DNA of 64,000 bases, from NCBI GenBank assembly GCA_003260075.1, contig QLIY01000372.1, forward strand, positions 1 to 64,000. The letters are read 5' to 3'. Origin of the DNA: Phallusia mammillata. Lineage: Eukaryota; Chordata; Ascidiacea; Phlebobranchia; Ascidiidae. A model generated the notes under the pieces. It worked only from the letters and a program-made list of their open reading frames with translations, was not told where the DNA came from and did no database searches. Shown piece by piece: positions 46,201-61,100 of this stretch; position 1 is the first letter of the stretch, and the number at the start of each line of letters is the position of its first letter. The translations under genes and the position numbers were made by a program.

Positions 46201-49200
46201 AAGACGCCTTAAAGTAACTTGCAAACGTAAATCAACATTAACTAGAAGAACATTTAAGTCAAATACAACAGTTTGGTTTCAAATATGTATCTTTCAAGTT
46301 AAAGTTTTATATGTATTTTTTGAAAAGCTTGTGCATATTTAGGCACAAATAATTGTTCAGTTTCTGTTTTGTTTAGGATGAAATTCCAAAGTCCATGCCC
46401 ATTTCACCAAGCAGTCCTTCAAGTTCAAATGAGAGAATGTCACCAGGTCATGACTTAACTGGGCAGCATATTGAAATAATGGGTAAGAGAGAGTTCTTTA
46501 AATTTTCTATTGCTCCAAAGATAGGAAATTTTAATTTAGGATTATTGATCTAAATGCTGTGTGTTTTTGTATGGTAGAACTATTTTTGCAAACAGGTGGA
46601 AACAAAAAAACTGTTCAATCCAATACTGAAAGTTTAGTAAAGACTGCATTAAAAGCTTCACTCCACCAATCTGTGAAGCGTGCCAAACAGCAGCTTGTTG
46701 GTGAAGTGTTGGGCAAATCTAAATTAGCAAATGCAAACTCCCCTAACATGGCAGAAAGTAAAAAGCAAGGTGGAGGTATAAAGCTGTGTGCTTTGCAATT
46801 AGCAACCATTGCTGACAATTTCTGTTGCAAATCAAATCAGTTCATTGTAAAAAACAAAAACTGAAATCAAAATGTTTTGGGATATAATTGCTGTAAAACT
46901 GACAGCACTGAATTGCATTACTGTTGTCCTGTTCAGTTAATTAATGTGACAACAGTTTAAACCTAGACATTGTTTGTGATCAAGCCATGTAAAAAAGTGT
47001 CTTTTGTAGATATCAGTGTTGTTATAATTTAATATTTTTGCTTTTTTTATTTCTGTAATTGGCTAAAATATGTGTAATATGCAGTGGTGTATTAATGTTG
47101 TTGATGCAAGAAATCGAATTACTTAATTTTTAAGGCCAATTCTGATTATTTATAGATAGGCAAAAAAGCCAATCACAAATATTTACAACAAACATTAAAA
47201 TTTAGATGGAATATAATCCCAACTTTTCTGGTACGAAATGAAAGTAAGTGTAAGGACACTCACACACGCTCTGTCAACACCCAACAGCCTTCATTACTTA
47301 TAGTTTGTCTGTAAAAGCAATTGACTAAGCAATGTTTAAGGCAGAGACATGGTTGCATCAAGTAAAAAAAAAACAATTTCAAACTGTCTAATTTTCACCA
47401 GTAGATTGATACTAGTAATTAAAAACACTAAAAGATTTGACAGTGGATTATTGCCATAATTTAAAATGGATGTCTTTTACGCCAATTATTGGGAAAAAAT
47501 AAAACTTTGTTGCCTCCTTCAAAAAATGTACATTATACAGAAACATGGAAAACCCAAGGTTTTAAAATGGACCAATAAGCTTAGTTTGTTATTAAATTCA
47601 ATGGCTATTAGTAACTAAATACTTTTTGCCAGATGTTGGTTCACCATCAGGTGAGAGTGACGGAGTTGGCTGGGTTAGCGAGGAAGTAAAGGAAATACTA
47701 CAGAATGGGGAATTGGAACTAGATAGACCTGACCCTGATGGTAATGAAGATTCAGAAACACAAAAAGCTCTAGAAAGGTTTGTAATTTTTAAATCCTTGA
47801 AAGTAAACTGACCTATTCTTGAAATATATTATACAACCTTGAGTAAAAGCAGAAAAACAAGGCCCACAGTCCCACTGTGTCAATTGATATTTGTACAACT
47901 TGAAATTATTAAAAAAACTGTACTTCCTTTTTTGCCTGTACTGGTTATCTCCTTAAATTGCTTCATAAATATGGTGAATGTATTGATTGCATCACTCTGC
48001 TTACATGATCTTGTATGCTAAAACATCAAAGCATAATTAATGAGCAACTTAAAATTATTTTTTAATTTCCAAGCAGCACAGGAATTGAAAACGCAGCATT
48101 TGAAACGACACAAACAACAAACGCAAGCTCACTTTTTGCTGAAATGTCACAACAAGATTTGGGTGATGTAGATGAAGGAGCTGATATACTTGGTAAGTTG
48201 AAAAAAATTTGATTTCAGGGGTCACTGTAATCCATACTTTATACTGTTTTGCTTATTCTTTTGGCTTAGCTTTGTATGATGCCAGTAAGGCATTTCCAGG
48301 AGACATGCAACAGGATATGGAATTATGCAGTTACCTTGGTAAAATAAGATACAGTGTATGCATGTATGTCATCATTGATGTTGTTAAAAGTAGTTGTCAC
48401 TCAAATTTGTATGTGACCAAAAATTACTGCAACAAAAAGTACACTGAATGTTGAAAGAAATGAAAGAATGTTATGTGGGTATTTTTATGATGTAAGAGTT
48501 TGACACTTATCTTTTCTGGTTATATTTCATTTTGGTGTGATAACAGTCTTTTACATCAAATTACAATTCACTCAAGTGAAAACATTTTCACTTGTTGAAT
48601 CAACTGAATGTAGAAGACCGTTGTAGTGTAAAAACTAAAATACTGTTTTTTCTTTAAGTTGATCATGAATGTGCACATGTAAAACAATTTTTGTTCTTTG
48701 TAGTACTGATGTACAGTATAGTACTGACCGTGTGGGCTTTGAGAGTATTTCTTTTTGTAACAAGCACTAAATTTTCTAGTTTTACACAGATATGGCACTG
48801 GTTGTGATGCAATGCCTGTATGAAATCACATATAACATATGTGCACCAAAATGTTTCTACAGGGGTTGAGCAATGGTTTCATAGCGTCTGCCTTCTTTTT
48901 AAATGTAGTACTGCTTGTGTTGTAAAACCAAAAACGTGTTCTGTAATCAAACATATTTGCAAATATAAATCGTAGTGCATCAGGCCTATTGAAGGTGTTA
49001 TACCAAATATTAATTGTTAGTTATTTTAAGAAAATCCAAAACAAATTGTTAACATTCACCCTGGAACAAAGATAATAAAAGGTGCCCCAAATCTAAGTTA
49101 CAGCACCTATTTTAAATTCCCCCCCCCCCTCCTTAAATTGCTTCATAAATATGGTGAATGTATTGATTGCATCACTTTGCTTACATGATCTTGTATGCTA

Positions 49201-52200
49201 AAACATCAAAGCATAATTAATCAGCAACGTAGAATTTCCCCCCCCCCGAAACACAAAAAGCTCTAGAAAGGTTTGTAATTTTTAAATCCTTGAAATTAAA
49301 CTGACCTATTCTTGAAATATATTATACAACCTTGAGTAAAAGTAAAACAAGGACCACAGTCCCACTGTGTACATTACAATTGATATTTGTACAACTTGAA
49401 ATTATTAAAAAAACTGTACTTCCTTTTTTGCCTGTACTGGTTATCTCCTTAAATTGCTTCATAAATATGGTGAATGTATTGATTGCATCACTCTGCTTAC
49501 ATGATCTTGTATGCTAAAACATCAAAGCATAATTAATGAGCAACTTAAAATTATTTTTTAATTTCCAAGCAGCACAGGAATTGAAAACGCAGCATTTGAA
49601 ACGACACAAACAACAAACGCAAGCTCACTTTTTGCTGAAATGTCACAACAAGATTTGGGTGATGTAGATGAAGGAGCTGATATACTTGGTAAGTTAGAAA
49701 AAGGTTTCTGATTTTGGGGGTCCATACATTGCTTACTTTATTGTGTTTTACTTATTTATTCCATATTTTGGCTTAGCTTTGTATGATGCCAGTAAGGCAT
49801 TTCCTGGAGACATGCAACAGGATATGGAATTATGCAGTTACCTTGGTAAAATAAAATATAGTGTATGCATGTATGTTGTCATTGGTGTTGTTAAAAGTAG
49901 TTGTCACTCCAATTTGTATGTGACCAAAAATTACTGGAACAAAAAGTATACTGCGTATGGGAAGAAATGAAAAATGTTGGAATGACATGTAGATATTTTT
50001 GTGATAAAATACTCTGTGCTGAGCATTGGTATGTTTGATGCTTGGTTAATGCCAAGCAGTTGCACAAACTGACCCTAGCATTAAATTTGCATATTCATGC
50101 CTTGCTAACATATAAAACTAGTTTTCAACACAGCCATCGAAGAACAATTTTTTTTTAAGTGCCAAATGTTTTTAAATGTTAGATGGTGGTAATGTAAGAG
50201 ACCTTGGAAAGGTTCAAAGCTAGTGTAGAATTGGGACACTTTGTGCAATCACAATTCACCGAGTGAGCTTGGCCGAGTACTGAGCATTAACATGAGTAGC
50301 TCAGTGCTTGACCAAATAGAACATTCCCAGTTTTGACCCTTTCCTAGTTCTAACAGTCTTTTATTTCAAGTTACAATTCAATATGTGTGCTTTCACTTAC
50401 TGATTGAACTGAATCTAGAAAACCACTGCCGTGAAAAATACTAAAATATTGTTTATTTTTCAAGTTCATCATGAATATACACATACCTAACCATTTTTTT
50501 GTGATAATACTGATGCGCAATATGGGCTTTAAGAGTATTGTCTTTTAAAAATGATAAAAAGTCAACCTGTGTTTCCGAACCTATTTTAGGCATGAGCAAA
50601 GAGGTTGAAAACCTGATTCAGGAAAACTCCAAACTGCTGGCCACAAAGAATGCTCTTAATGTTGTCAAAGATGATCTAATTCAGAAAGTGGACCAACTTA
50701 CAACACAACATGCACTTCTCAAGTAAACCCACAGTTTTGGAATGTTTTACGAATTGTGACTTAAAAATGTTCTGATTTGTAGGGAAGAACTTAATTCTTC
50801 AGAGAAGGGAAGAAAAGAGTTACAAGACAAACACAAAGAGCTGGAAAAGCAACTTTTACGAGTTCAACAAGAATTGGAAAATGTTGCTGTTGGAAGTGCA
50901 AGGAACTCTATATCTAAGCAGTCTGACGAGGAGGTTAGTAAAAAAAAAAATTAAAAATAAATTGTTTCTGATTGAAAAAGGAAGTGAAGATGCCAGTTAA
51001 ACAAAATTTATGTTCCATCATATTTATTATGGGCCCCCTTTCCTGAAGGGGACACATGTTGTTTTTGTCAATATATATATACATATTTTTCCGTCTAGCG
51101 AAGATTTGTTCCCACGTTTTGGTCAAGAAAGAATGGTTCAAACTTTTTCAGTTTTGTCTAACGCCGATTTACACACATAAAAGATATTGGTATAAAGGGG
51201 GTCCATGTGAATTTTGACTCTGTTTGACCCCTCAGCTCACCCACAGCCCCCCAAAACGTGAAATTTTTAAAACGGCTATACTTGCTAAAGCAGATGATTC
51301 TGGAGTTTCATTCTTTTTTGATTGGTACATTGCGGCGGATTTTAAAGTATTTTGTAACTTGAAGTTGTATATATCCATTTTCACCCCTTTACCCCCAAAT
51401 ATTTGTTTGTTTGTTCACATGTTAATGAGGTCATAAATACAAGACTTAACCTGCTGAAATTTTAAACAGCTGTGGATAGGGTGCTCCTTGTTGGCTGTTA
51501 AAAATTTCAGTGCAATCGGCTTAGTAATTACTTACAGTCCCGATTGTGTTTTTACATGCTGTCTTTTGTCAAATTTGTGCTCACTCAGTGCACAGCTGAC
51601 ACAATGGGAGTGATAGACAATAGTGGCACATGGAAAAATGCCTCTGTTTCATCCCCCCCCCCAAAGAATGCTCTTAATGTTGTCAAAGATGATCTAATTC
51701 AGAAAGTGGATCAACTTACGACACAACATGCACTTCTCAAGTAATCCCATAGTTTTGGAATGTTTTACAAGTTGTGAGTTAATAATGTTCTTATTTGTAG
51801 GGAAGAGCTTAATTCTTCAGAAAAGGGAAGAAAAGAGTTACAAGACAAACACAAAGAGCTGGAAAAGCAACTTTTGCGAGTTCAACAAGAATTGGAAAAT
51901 GTTGCTGTTGGAAGTGCAAGAAACTCTATATCTAAGCAGTCTGATGAGGAGGTTAGTCAAAAAAAAAAAGATTAAAATAAACTTGGTTCTATTTGAATAA
52001 GAAACTGAAGATGCCAGTTAGGCTAAAAACATGATATTCATTGACTGATTCCATTACTTGGTAATGATTTACCATTTTTAAATATGTTCCAAGTTTTAAT
52101 ATTGGTGTAGAAATATGTTTAAGTTTTAATATTGTTCTAACTTTCCAAGGATGTGGTGCCCTTGTCCCAACGTAAGCGCTTTACTCGAGTTGAGATGGCA

Positions 52201-55200
52201 CGGGTATTGCCCCCCCCCCTTCCATCAAAGAAATATGTTCTAGTTTTAATATTGTTATAATTTTCTCAGGATGTGGTGCCATTGTCCCAACGTAAGCGCT
52301 TTACTCGAGTTGAGATGGCACGGGTGTTAATGGAGCGAAATCAGTACAAGGAGCGTCTTATGGAGCTGCAGGAAGCTGTGCGCTGGACTGAGACCCTGCG
52401 GGCATCAAGAAATAATGCTGACGTAACACAGAACAAAAACAAGAACAAGTCATCAATATTTCAGTTGTAAGTAGCCACTTTATTATATTTCTGCTTGCCA
52501 CCTGATTTGTGTTTAGTCTATCCATCAGTGAATTTTGGTCACTGTACTGCAGAAGGTGTTTAAATCAATGTCATACCCTTTAAGTTGGAGATTTTACATT
52601 GCACTGGTCAGAAAAAACTGGCTTTGAATACCGTTGCTTTTGGTGCCAATTGGTTTGACAAGTTTTGTTTTCAACATATATCAGTTCATATTTATTACCT
52701 TATTACATGACTTAGCTTGGCAAAGTACCTGTTTTGGGCAACATTGCCAGATTTAATGCATACCAAAGCAGCTCAAGTACCTACAAACCTATATTAAAAA
52801 GCAGACCTTGGGGATATATCACATCAGTTTAAGGCCCAGGTCAGACATCAAGATTTTGTTGCCTTATTACTAGGGTTGGCCAGATAGTACTGTATTTTGG
52901 CCGATACCTGTTGTTATGTGTGGTATTGGTGCCTTGTTAAGTTTACTTTTTGTTTTTGTCTTTAGTACTTTTGTGTAAAATATTGGGTACTGGTATCATA
53001 TTGAAAACTGGGTATCCAACCCTACTTATTGCACTGAACAACTGTTCGAAAGAATCCAATTTGATAAACTTTTATCTCATATTTGTCACAATGTGTGGTT
53101 TTGACTAGTACAAAGCTGCATTTTATTTTACTTTACAAACTTTCTTTGACAGCTTCAGCCGGTTGTTTACTTCAAACACCAACGGTGAAAGCACAAATCA
53201 GCAGCCGCCCCCCCCCCGTCATCAATATTTCAGTTGTAAGTAGCCACTTTATTATATTTCTGCTTTCCATCTGATTTGTGTTTATTTTCCCCATCAGTGA
53301 ATTTTGGTAACTGTATACTGAAGAATGTGTTTTAATCAATGCCATAGCCTTTATGGTGTCTGTTTTTCATTGCACCTGTCACAAAAAGATGGCTTTGAAT
53401 ACAGTTGCTTTTGGTGCCAATTGTTTTGACAAGTTTGGGTTTTTAACATATATCAGTTCATTAAATACTTTACTTACAGTATTGAGCGTGGTGAAGTGTT
53501 TTGGGGACCTTGTTTAGAATTTATGCAAAAGTACCCCTAAAAGTACGCACTACCTATGTTAAAAAGCAGACTCTGGGCATAGATCACATCGGTTTCTTAG
53601 GGCATTGATCAGACATTAAGATTTATGCAATATTACACATCAGAACAATTATTCAAAAGAATGCCATTTGATGAACTTCTACCCCATGTTCATCACCATG
53701 TGTAGTTTCGACTAGCACAGAGTAGCAGTTTGTTTTATTTTACGAAATCATTTTGACAGCTTCAGCCGGTTGTTTACTTCAAACACCAATGGTGAAAGCA
53801 CAAATCAACAGCCATCACCAGAACCTCCTCGACAATTGCGACGAACAACAGCAACCAGTGAATATGGGTTGAATGTGGCTTACAATGTACCCACTTCAAA
53901 AGTTATTCCAAGATCCCGCAGCAGCACGGCTTCTTTGTATGGAAAATCTCCAACAATCGACAACCTTAGAGAAGCGTGAGTCCGATTAAATGTGATATCT
54001 GTGTTAGTACTTTTCTTCAATGCACCCTTGTGTTAGGTCCCCCCCCCCAGAACCTCCTCGACAATTGCGACGAACAACAGCAACCAGTGAATATGGATTG
54101 AATGTGGCTTACAATGTACCCACTTCAAAAGTTATTCCAAGATCTCGCAGCAGCACGGCTTCTTTGTATGGAAAATCTCCAACAATTGACAACCTTAGAG
54201 AAGCGTAAGTTAGATTAAATGTGATTTCTGTGTTAGTACTTTTCTTCAATGCACCCTTGTGTTAGGAGCTGGTAGATTGTTAATACTCTTGAATTTGCAC
54301 CAAAATGCAGCAGGGCACATACAAATGCAAATTCTCTTAAACTAAATAAGTGCTACATGATTATATGAAATGTAGTCAACAAACATATTAATTGCTCTGT
54401 TGGGTGTGCATAGGAAAGTGTCAACATATTTCACATGACTTTTGCAAAGCATTTATGTGACTGCAAACTAAAATGCTTGTGAATGTATGAAAATGTATGT
54501 GCTGTGTTGTCCCTAATTTTTTTTCTTTTCATGCTTGCTCTTAGAGCTGCGCTTAAATTACAAACTAAGAAGAATATGTTGCTTAACATAACTGAAGACT
54601 ATGGGTGAGTGTCTGAGTTTTACCTAAAATTGTTGTGTTGTAACGTATGTGCACATGTATGTATTGATATCCCAACATAAGTGGTGTGAAATGGTAACAA
54701 TACACTGGTTCACATTAACCATATGAGTAGCCATCAAGCCATTAAGATTGGTGATATGCTATATAATAGATAATGTTGTTTGTTCCTGGACTGTGCATTG
54801 GACAAAATCAATAGTCCTGCACATCTTTCAATCAATACAGTATGAGTCATGGTTTCACTGTATGTCCCCGTTTGTGTGGATTTCCCCCCCCCCACATATT
54901 AATTGCTCTGTTGGGTGTGCATAGGAAAGTGTCAACATATTACACATGACTTTTGAAGAACATTTATGTGACTGCAAACTAAAATGCTTGTGACTGTATG
55001 AAAGTGTATGTGGTGTGTTGTGCCTAAAAATTGTTTCTTTTCATGCTTGCTCTTAGAGCTGCGCTTAAATTACAAACTAAGAAGAATATGTTGCTTAACA
55101 TAACTGAAGACTATGGGTGAGTGTCTGAGTTTTACCTAACATTGTTGTGTTGTAACGTATGTGCACATGTATGTATTGATAACCCAACATAAGTGGTATG

Positions 55201-58058
55201 AAATGGTAACAATATACTGGCTCACATTAACCATATGAGTAGCTATCAAGCCATCAAGATTGGTGATATGCTATGTAATAGGTAATGTTGTTTGTTCCTG
55301 GATTGTGCATTGGACAAAATCAATAGTCCTGCACATCTTCCAATCAATACAGTCATGGTTTCACTGTATGTCCCCACTTGTGTGGATTCGCAATGGTTAA
55401 TATCTAGGAAATCTTTTTAGAATGCTCCGTCAGACTCCAACTGTGTCATTTGTAGTTGACAGTGCTACCAAAAAAAGGTTTTGAAAACGATCTAATTTCT
55501 GCATGACACTGAATGCAATTAAAGAACTAATGAATATGTTTGCAGTAGGAATGGGTCGAGCCTATTTTGTACCAAGTTACTTTGAACCAACGATCAACAT
55601 GCTTAATAGTTTGTTCTTAACTAAAACTTATTTTACACCTTCTGAAGAATGAAAGTTTAATTCAACTTTCAGATAAGTGGGGGGCAGCTTTTTTACTTTG
55701 TGAAAGTAGATTGCCTGGGTATGCTCAGCTGAAATTCAAGTGATAATATGTAATGCTTGGCACTTAACTTGACAGAACCTTACAGTTTCGGCCCATTCCT
55801 AGTTTATAGTTCAATTATTTTGCAAATTGTTGCCATTCACATTTTGAGTTTTGTTATATTTTGAGTTTTTCTAATTCTATTTCTCATGAATTTGTGTAAA
55901 AAAGATACAATAATAACAAGGCTATCTTTGTCTTAGTTTTTTCAGATAACACTATACTACTGGTGTAGTACTAATTTTTCACATGTTGTTTGTGCATTTT
56001 GCAATCCAACATTGATTATTTGCGTTATTGATTGCAATGGTTGCCTTGTTTACAGCAAGCTGGTGGCTCGGTCATGGAAACTTAACTGCATTTATTTTGA
56101 TTTTCGTGAAAATACTGAGGAGATTTATTTTTGTGATTGACTGGATTTTTTATTCATTTTTTCGAAATTGTTGAAACCTCTTTTTCAAAATGGCGATCAT
56201 TAACATAACAAAACTTTATGTCTTGATTTGGCCTGTTTGAAAATAAAAAAACACATTTCTTTCACAGCCCCAACAAAGAAGCTCCAAGGCGAGAATCACC
56301 TAGACTTTCTGAAAACACCCGACTTCAGGTCTGTAAGAAAACAGTCACACAGGTCCCCGTGGAGTTGTATGCTGTCACATCAATAAATAATGACATGACT
56401 CAGTACAAGCATATCCACACATAATTTTTTTTATTTTTCCTACCTCATAGTGATGCAAATCCTATCACAATCTATAAGCATTTCCTGGTTTAGTGGTTAT
56501 TTCAAATTTAAACCAATCACTAAATATGTACAAAGCACTTGTCAATTCAATGTACCAAGTTTGCTTTAGCATTTTCTTGATTATACTTGCACTAATGCAC
56601 TCTCGTTTAAAAAGTTATGACAGATGATACAAAAAAATGATGGTTTCTTGCTTCAGGCATGTGGATGGAGTTTGCCAAACACCCCAGCAACTCCAAAGGA
56701 AGGTTCCAGAACGGTCCCAGTTCCTGTATATTGTGGCCCCATACAAGACCAGGAGACAAATATGAAGGTATTTTATAAAAACAAGTTGGGCACTTGTTAC
56801 ACTAAAACTGTTCATTCAAAATACCTGCGTTTTTATGTAAGCCAATTTGCTTTGCTTAAGTAAAATAGTTGACACTTCAAAAGGTTTTTTAGCAGACAAG
56901 AAAAAACTCTTTTTTAGGTGTGGTGTGCCACTTCAGTTAATGTGGCCAATGCAAAGACTCGCAACGGTGGGTCAGTGGTTGGTACTGGCAGCGTGTTTTA
57001 CCGTGAACAATCCAACACCAAAGACGAATCTGGAATTCAGGATGTTGTTGAACACCAATCCAAAGATGTTGTTCAACTGAGTGAGGTGAATTTAATTGGC
57101 ATCTAATTTCATTTTCTTTAGACTGTGATGGCATCTGCATCATTTTGCTCGACATTAATTAGTCTTTTGCTTGTGAGGAGTCACTCACTATTTTCACAGT
57201 TTCTGTATGTAACTTGAAAAATTAGCAGCAGTCACTTCTAACGTTAGGCCCAACTGATTCTAATTCTGGTTTCTCTTACACATAAGAAAACATCTTTGTT
57301 TACTTTCAGTATTTTATGACACTTTTTACATCCCATAATATGTTAGTCCAGATCCAGAACATCCTTGGTGTTAGTAGGCTAAAAAGCTTTAAGCATTGTC
57401 CATTTACTTTTATCCATTGTCCAATGATTTCAAAACTTGCAATTAAAGTTTTTGCTGTGTTAACTCATCTAATACACAAAATAGGAACTTGAATCAAAGA
57501 AGCATAAGATTCGAACCGACAGCGAGCGCAGAGAAAGTGTCTCCTCCTATGTTTGGCTGGTTTCTGATGATTCAAGGACAAATCCTAATGCCAAAGGGAG
57601 TGTAATAAGTGTTGTAGATGCCCGGCAGCCAAACCATTGCATTGAGAATTTTCCTGTTGGATCAAGTGAAACACATATCCTCTGCATTACAAGTGCACCA
57701 GGTATAATTTTATTGTTTCCATCTATTTCAAATGATACATTTTGTGTAAAAAATTAATATTTGGCTGAAAAATATTCTGAATTTTCGTAAGAACTATTTA
57801 ACCTTTAATGACTAGATGTTGCTTAATAGGCAAGTTTTGTTATGCAACACAAGTGTAAGAATGAACTGTGTAGTGAAGGATAGAAAAAAACAAAAACAAA
57901 ACCCTTGTGATAGATATGTGAAATGTCCTACTACTACTACATGTGTATTAGGCACCAAGCATGTAATGCTCGCTAAAAAAGCAGACATTTCATGTTTTTA
58001 TTCTGATAAATGACAAATCAAAATGCCTTTCTTGGCCTACTTCACAAAGGTTTTATTA

Positions 58059-58118
<60 letters not shown>

Positions 58119-61100
58119 TTTTGCAAAATTTTGCCTTTATGCGCACAGGTGCTATTGAAGAGGATTATCTAAGTCCTGATGAAGAAGAGGCAGATTCAAT
58201 GTATACTAGTGCAGGTTAGTGATGGTAGTACATAATTCATATTGCTTTGTACAAGTAAAATAAAGGTTAATTCAAGTTCCTTTTTAAGATGTTTCTCATT
58301 GTATGTGTTTTAAAGTGTGTTACAAATCTTTTTAGAATATGTAGGTTTTGTGAATATTGAAACAGTTTTCTAAGATATGTTGTAAAGGTGGGTAGGTTGT
58401 TAGCTGCTGTTTATATATTCAGGTGACACCAGCATGTTGGGAATGACTCAATCACCAACGGAAGCGACAAATGATACAATGCCTACAATTGATGCAACAA
58501 ATGTGGAAAAGTCCAAAGGTTTGCTTTTGACAGCATTGCTTTTTGACAAAACAACCTGTTTAATAATGCAAAATAAAAAATTTAGGCTCCAAGGATGAAC
58601 CCGCATTTGACTATTCACCTCCAGACAAGGTAAATGACTTCAAATATTCGTTGTTTTTCTTTGTAAAAAGATTCCTTGATGATTTAGACTCCAAAGGAAG
58701 GTGAAAAAATAACCTGGACCGATATTAATTACCAACTCAAGGGATTAGGGTCAAGTAGTTAGCAGTCATAGAATGATCTATAAAAATGTCATAATATTGG
58801 GCATATTTTTAACAAGGAAATTGGAGGGTTGGAAAAGGTGCAGACACCAACATTTGATGTTAACACTTCAAGTGATCAAATAGAAGTAAATGATGACACA
58901 GTAAAAACAGAAAAGGCTGAGTCAGTGCGTATTGCAAGTATCCAACCGACCATGTGGATAGGTTCACAAAATGGATGGTATGTATTGCAAGTAGAATATT
59001 TATTTGAAAAAATAACCATCTTTCTTATTACAATATTTGTCACAATGTTTGTGTCGTTGCAGCATTTTTGTTCACTCTGCTATCAATAACTGGAGCAAGT
59101 GCTTGCACAAGATACGTTTGAAGGATTCAGTCCTAGCTATTGTGCATCTTAAAGGTCGGGCCTTTGCTGGTTTGGCTGATGGAACTGTTGCCATTTTTAG
59201 ACGTGACAGCGGTAGGTCATTGAACACCATATCACAATTGCCTTTTTTTACCTGTTTTATTTCAAATCTATAAAGATGGAATTTGGGATTTGTCCAACTA
59301 TTACTTATTGGATCTTGGCCGGCCTCACCACTCTATTCGATGCATGACTGTTGTATATGACAGAGTTTGGTGTGGCTATAGGAACCGAATACACATTGTG
59401 GAACCAAAGTCAATGAAAATTGAAGTAAGACATATTTATGACTTTTAAAAGGAAAAACGAACAAACATTTGGCTGCTAGGGCTAGGTGGAATGATGTAGC
59501 ATCAGTTACTGATACTTGACATATTACCCAAAACTGCCTGACATCACATACCCATGGTAAAAGCTCAAAAGGAAGACTAAGTTATGCAACATGGATTGTC
59601 AATTGCCATTTAACAGCAATTATACAATACATATGCCTGGTAACAATACTATAATAATCAATTGTACAATGTCTCCTCTATAAAATATTGCAAGCATCCA
59701 CAGCCAAACAATTGCAGTTTTGTCTGGACTCTACAAGCTGCTATTGAATACTTTATGAGTACCAAACGATATTAAATGTATTTTTGTGTATGTTTTGTAG
59801 TCAACATTTAATGCTCATCCAAGAAGAGAGTCACAAGTTCGACAACTGGCATGGGCTGGCGATGGGGTGTGGGTCTCAATTCGACTTGATTCGACTGTGC
59901 GTCTCTACCATGCTCGGACACAACAACATCTTCAAGATGTTGACATTGAACCTTACGTCAGCAAAGTTCTTGGCTCAGGAAAACTCGGATTTTCATTTGT
60001 CAGGTGACTTGAAAGAAGTTTAAAATAAATCCATCATAAACTTCTTGCTGGTAAAAGTTTTAAAACATTTATGTAATGAAAAATAAAATACAGTAAGTAC
60101 GTTTTTTATGATTTTAGTTCTTACCTAAAGTGCTACACTGCTATATATATGTTTTGTACATTTTACTATGTTTCACTGCACATTACAATTTATGCTTTTG
60201 CTCTTGTGATACAGAATTACGTCACTGATGGTAGCTAAACACAGATTGTGGATTGGTACTGGAAATGGGGTAGTGATGTCAGTGCCTCTGTCTGAAGGTA
60301 ACTATGTTCTCTCTTTCTGAAGTCCCATTTGGTCAAGACAAAATTTTATAACAGCTAGAGTTGCCTAAGTGCTTGCAGTTTCATGTAATATTAGTTGGTG
60401 TGTTGCAAAGTGTTTTAAAGCATTTTGTTACTGGTCGGTACCCAAATTGCCACAGCATGACCGGTCATGATATCGGTATCGCAAAACACAGATGAGAATA
60501 TTTTATTGGACCAGTGCCAGTTTGTCTAGTGCTTGCAACGCTGTTTCTGGCACAAGTTCATTACTAATTTCGAACATGAATTTCCTTACCAAAACAATGT
60601 TTAGGCAGGGGTATGCAAAATGAACGTGTTGAAAGTTTCACACATAATACCCATAGTGCAAATATAATGTGGATAAACGTATGTGAATATTGGGTTAACT
60701 TAGAAAATACATTTCTGTAAAAAGTGTAAAAAGGGGATCACATTGAAACAGTGTAAATATGACCATTTGTACAACATTTAATAGGATGAGTAATTTATGG
60801 AAAGCCACCAATCTAGTGTTTGTAATTTGTAGTTGCCTTGTTTGTCCCAAGTTCAGCCGTTAATAATTTGTTAGAGAGGAATACGATTACAATGAAAGCA
60901 AGAACATCAGCCTCCCTGCAGCGAAGATCCTGCATCAAACATCAAAACACCATCGCTAAATGTGGAGTAGCTAAGATGGAATGTTTAGTGTGCAAGAAAT
61001 ACATTGTTGACCAGTCAGGAGACGCAAGTGCTGAATTTTCTACAGATACTTGTACATGTAGACTGCATCTGAAGCCTTTTAACAGCCAGTCAGCCATGTC

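Noticed and set aside
49248-55116. Genuine tandem exon duplication in the JIP gene
   Set aside because: Copies are cut mid-exon at C runs, lack acceptors in several cases, and differ like alleles; the single-copy model closes exactly at 1354 codons plus stop.
58010-58219. Polyproline protein segment joined to JIP exon 21
   Set aside because: The proline stretch is a 58-base C run in an intron; exon 21 has its own acceptor after it.
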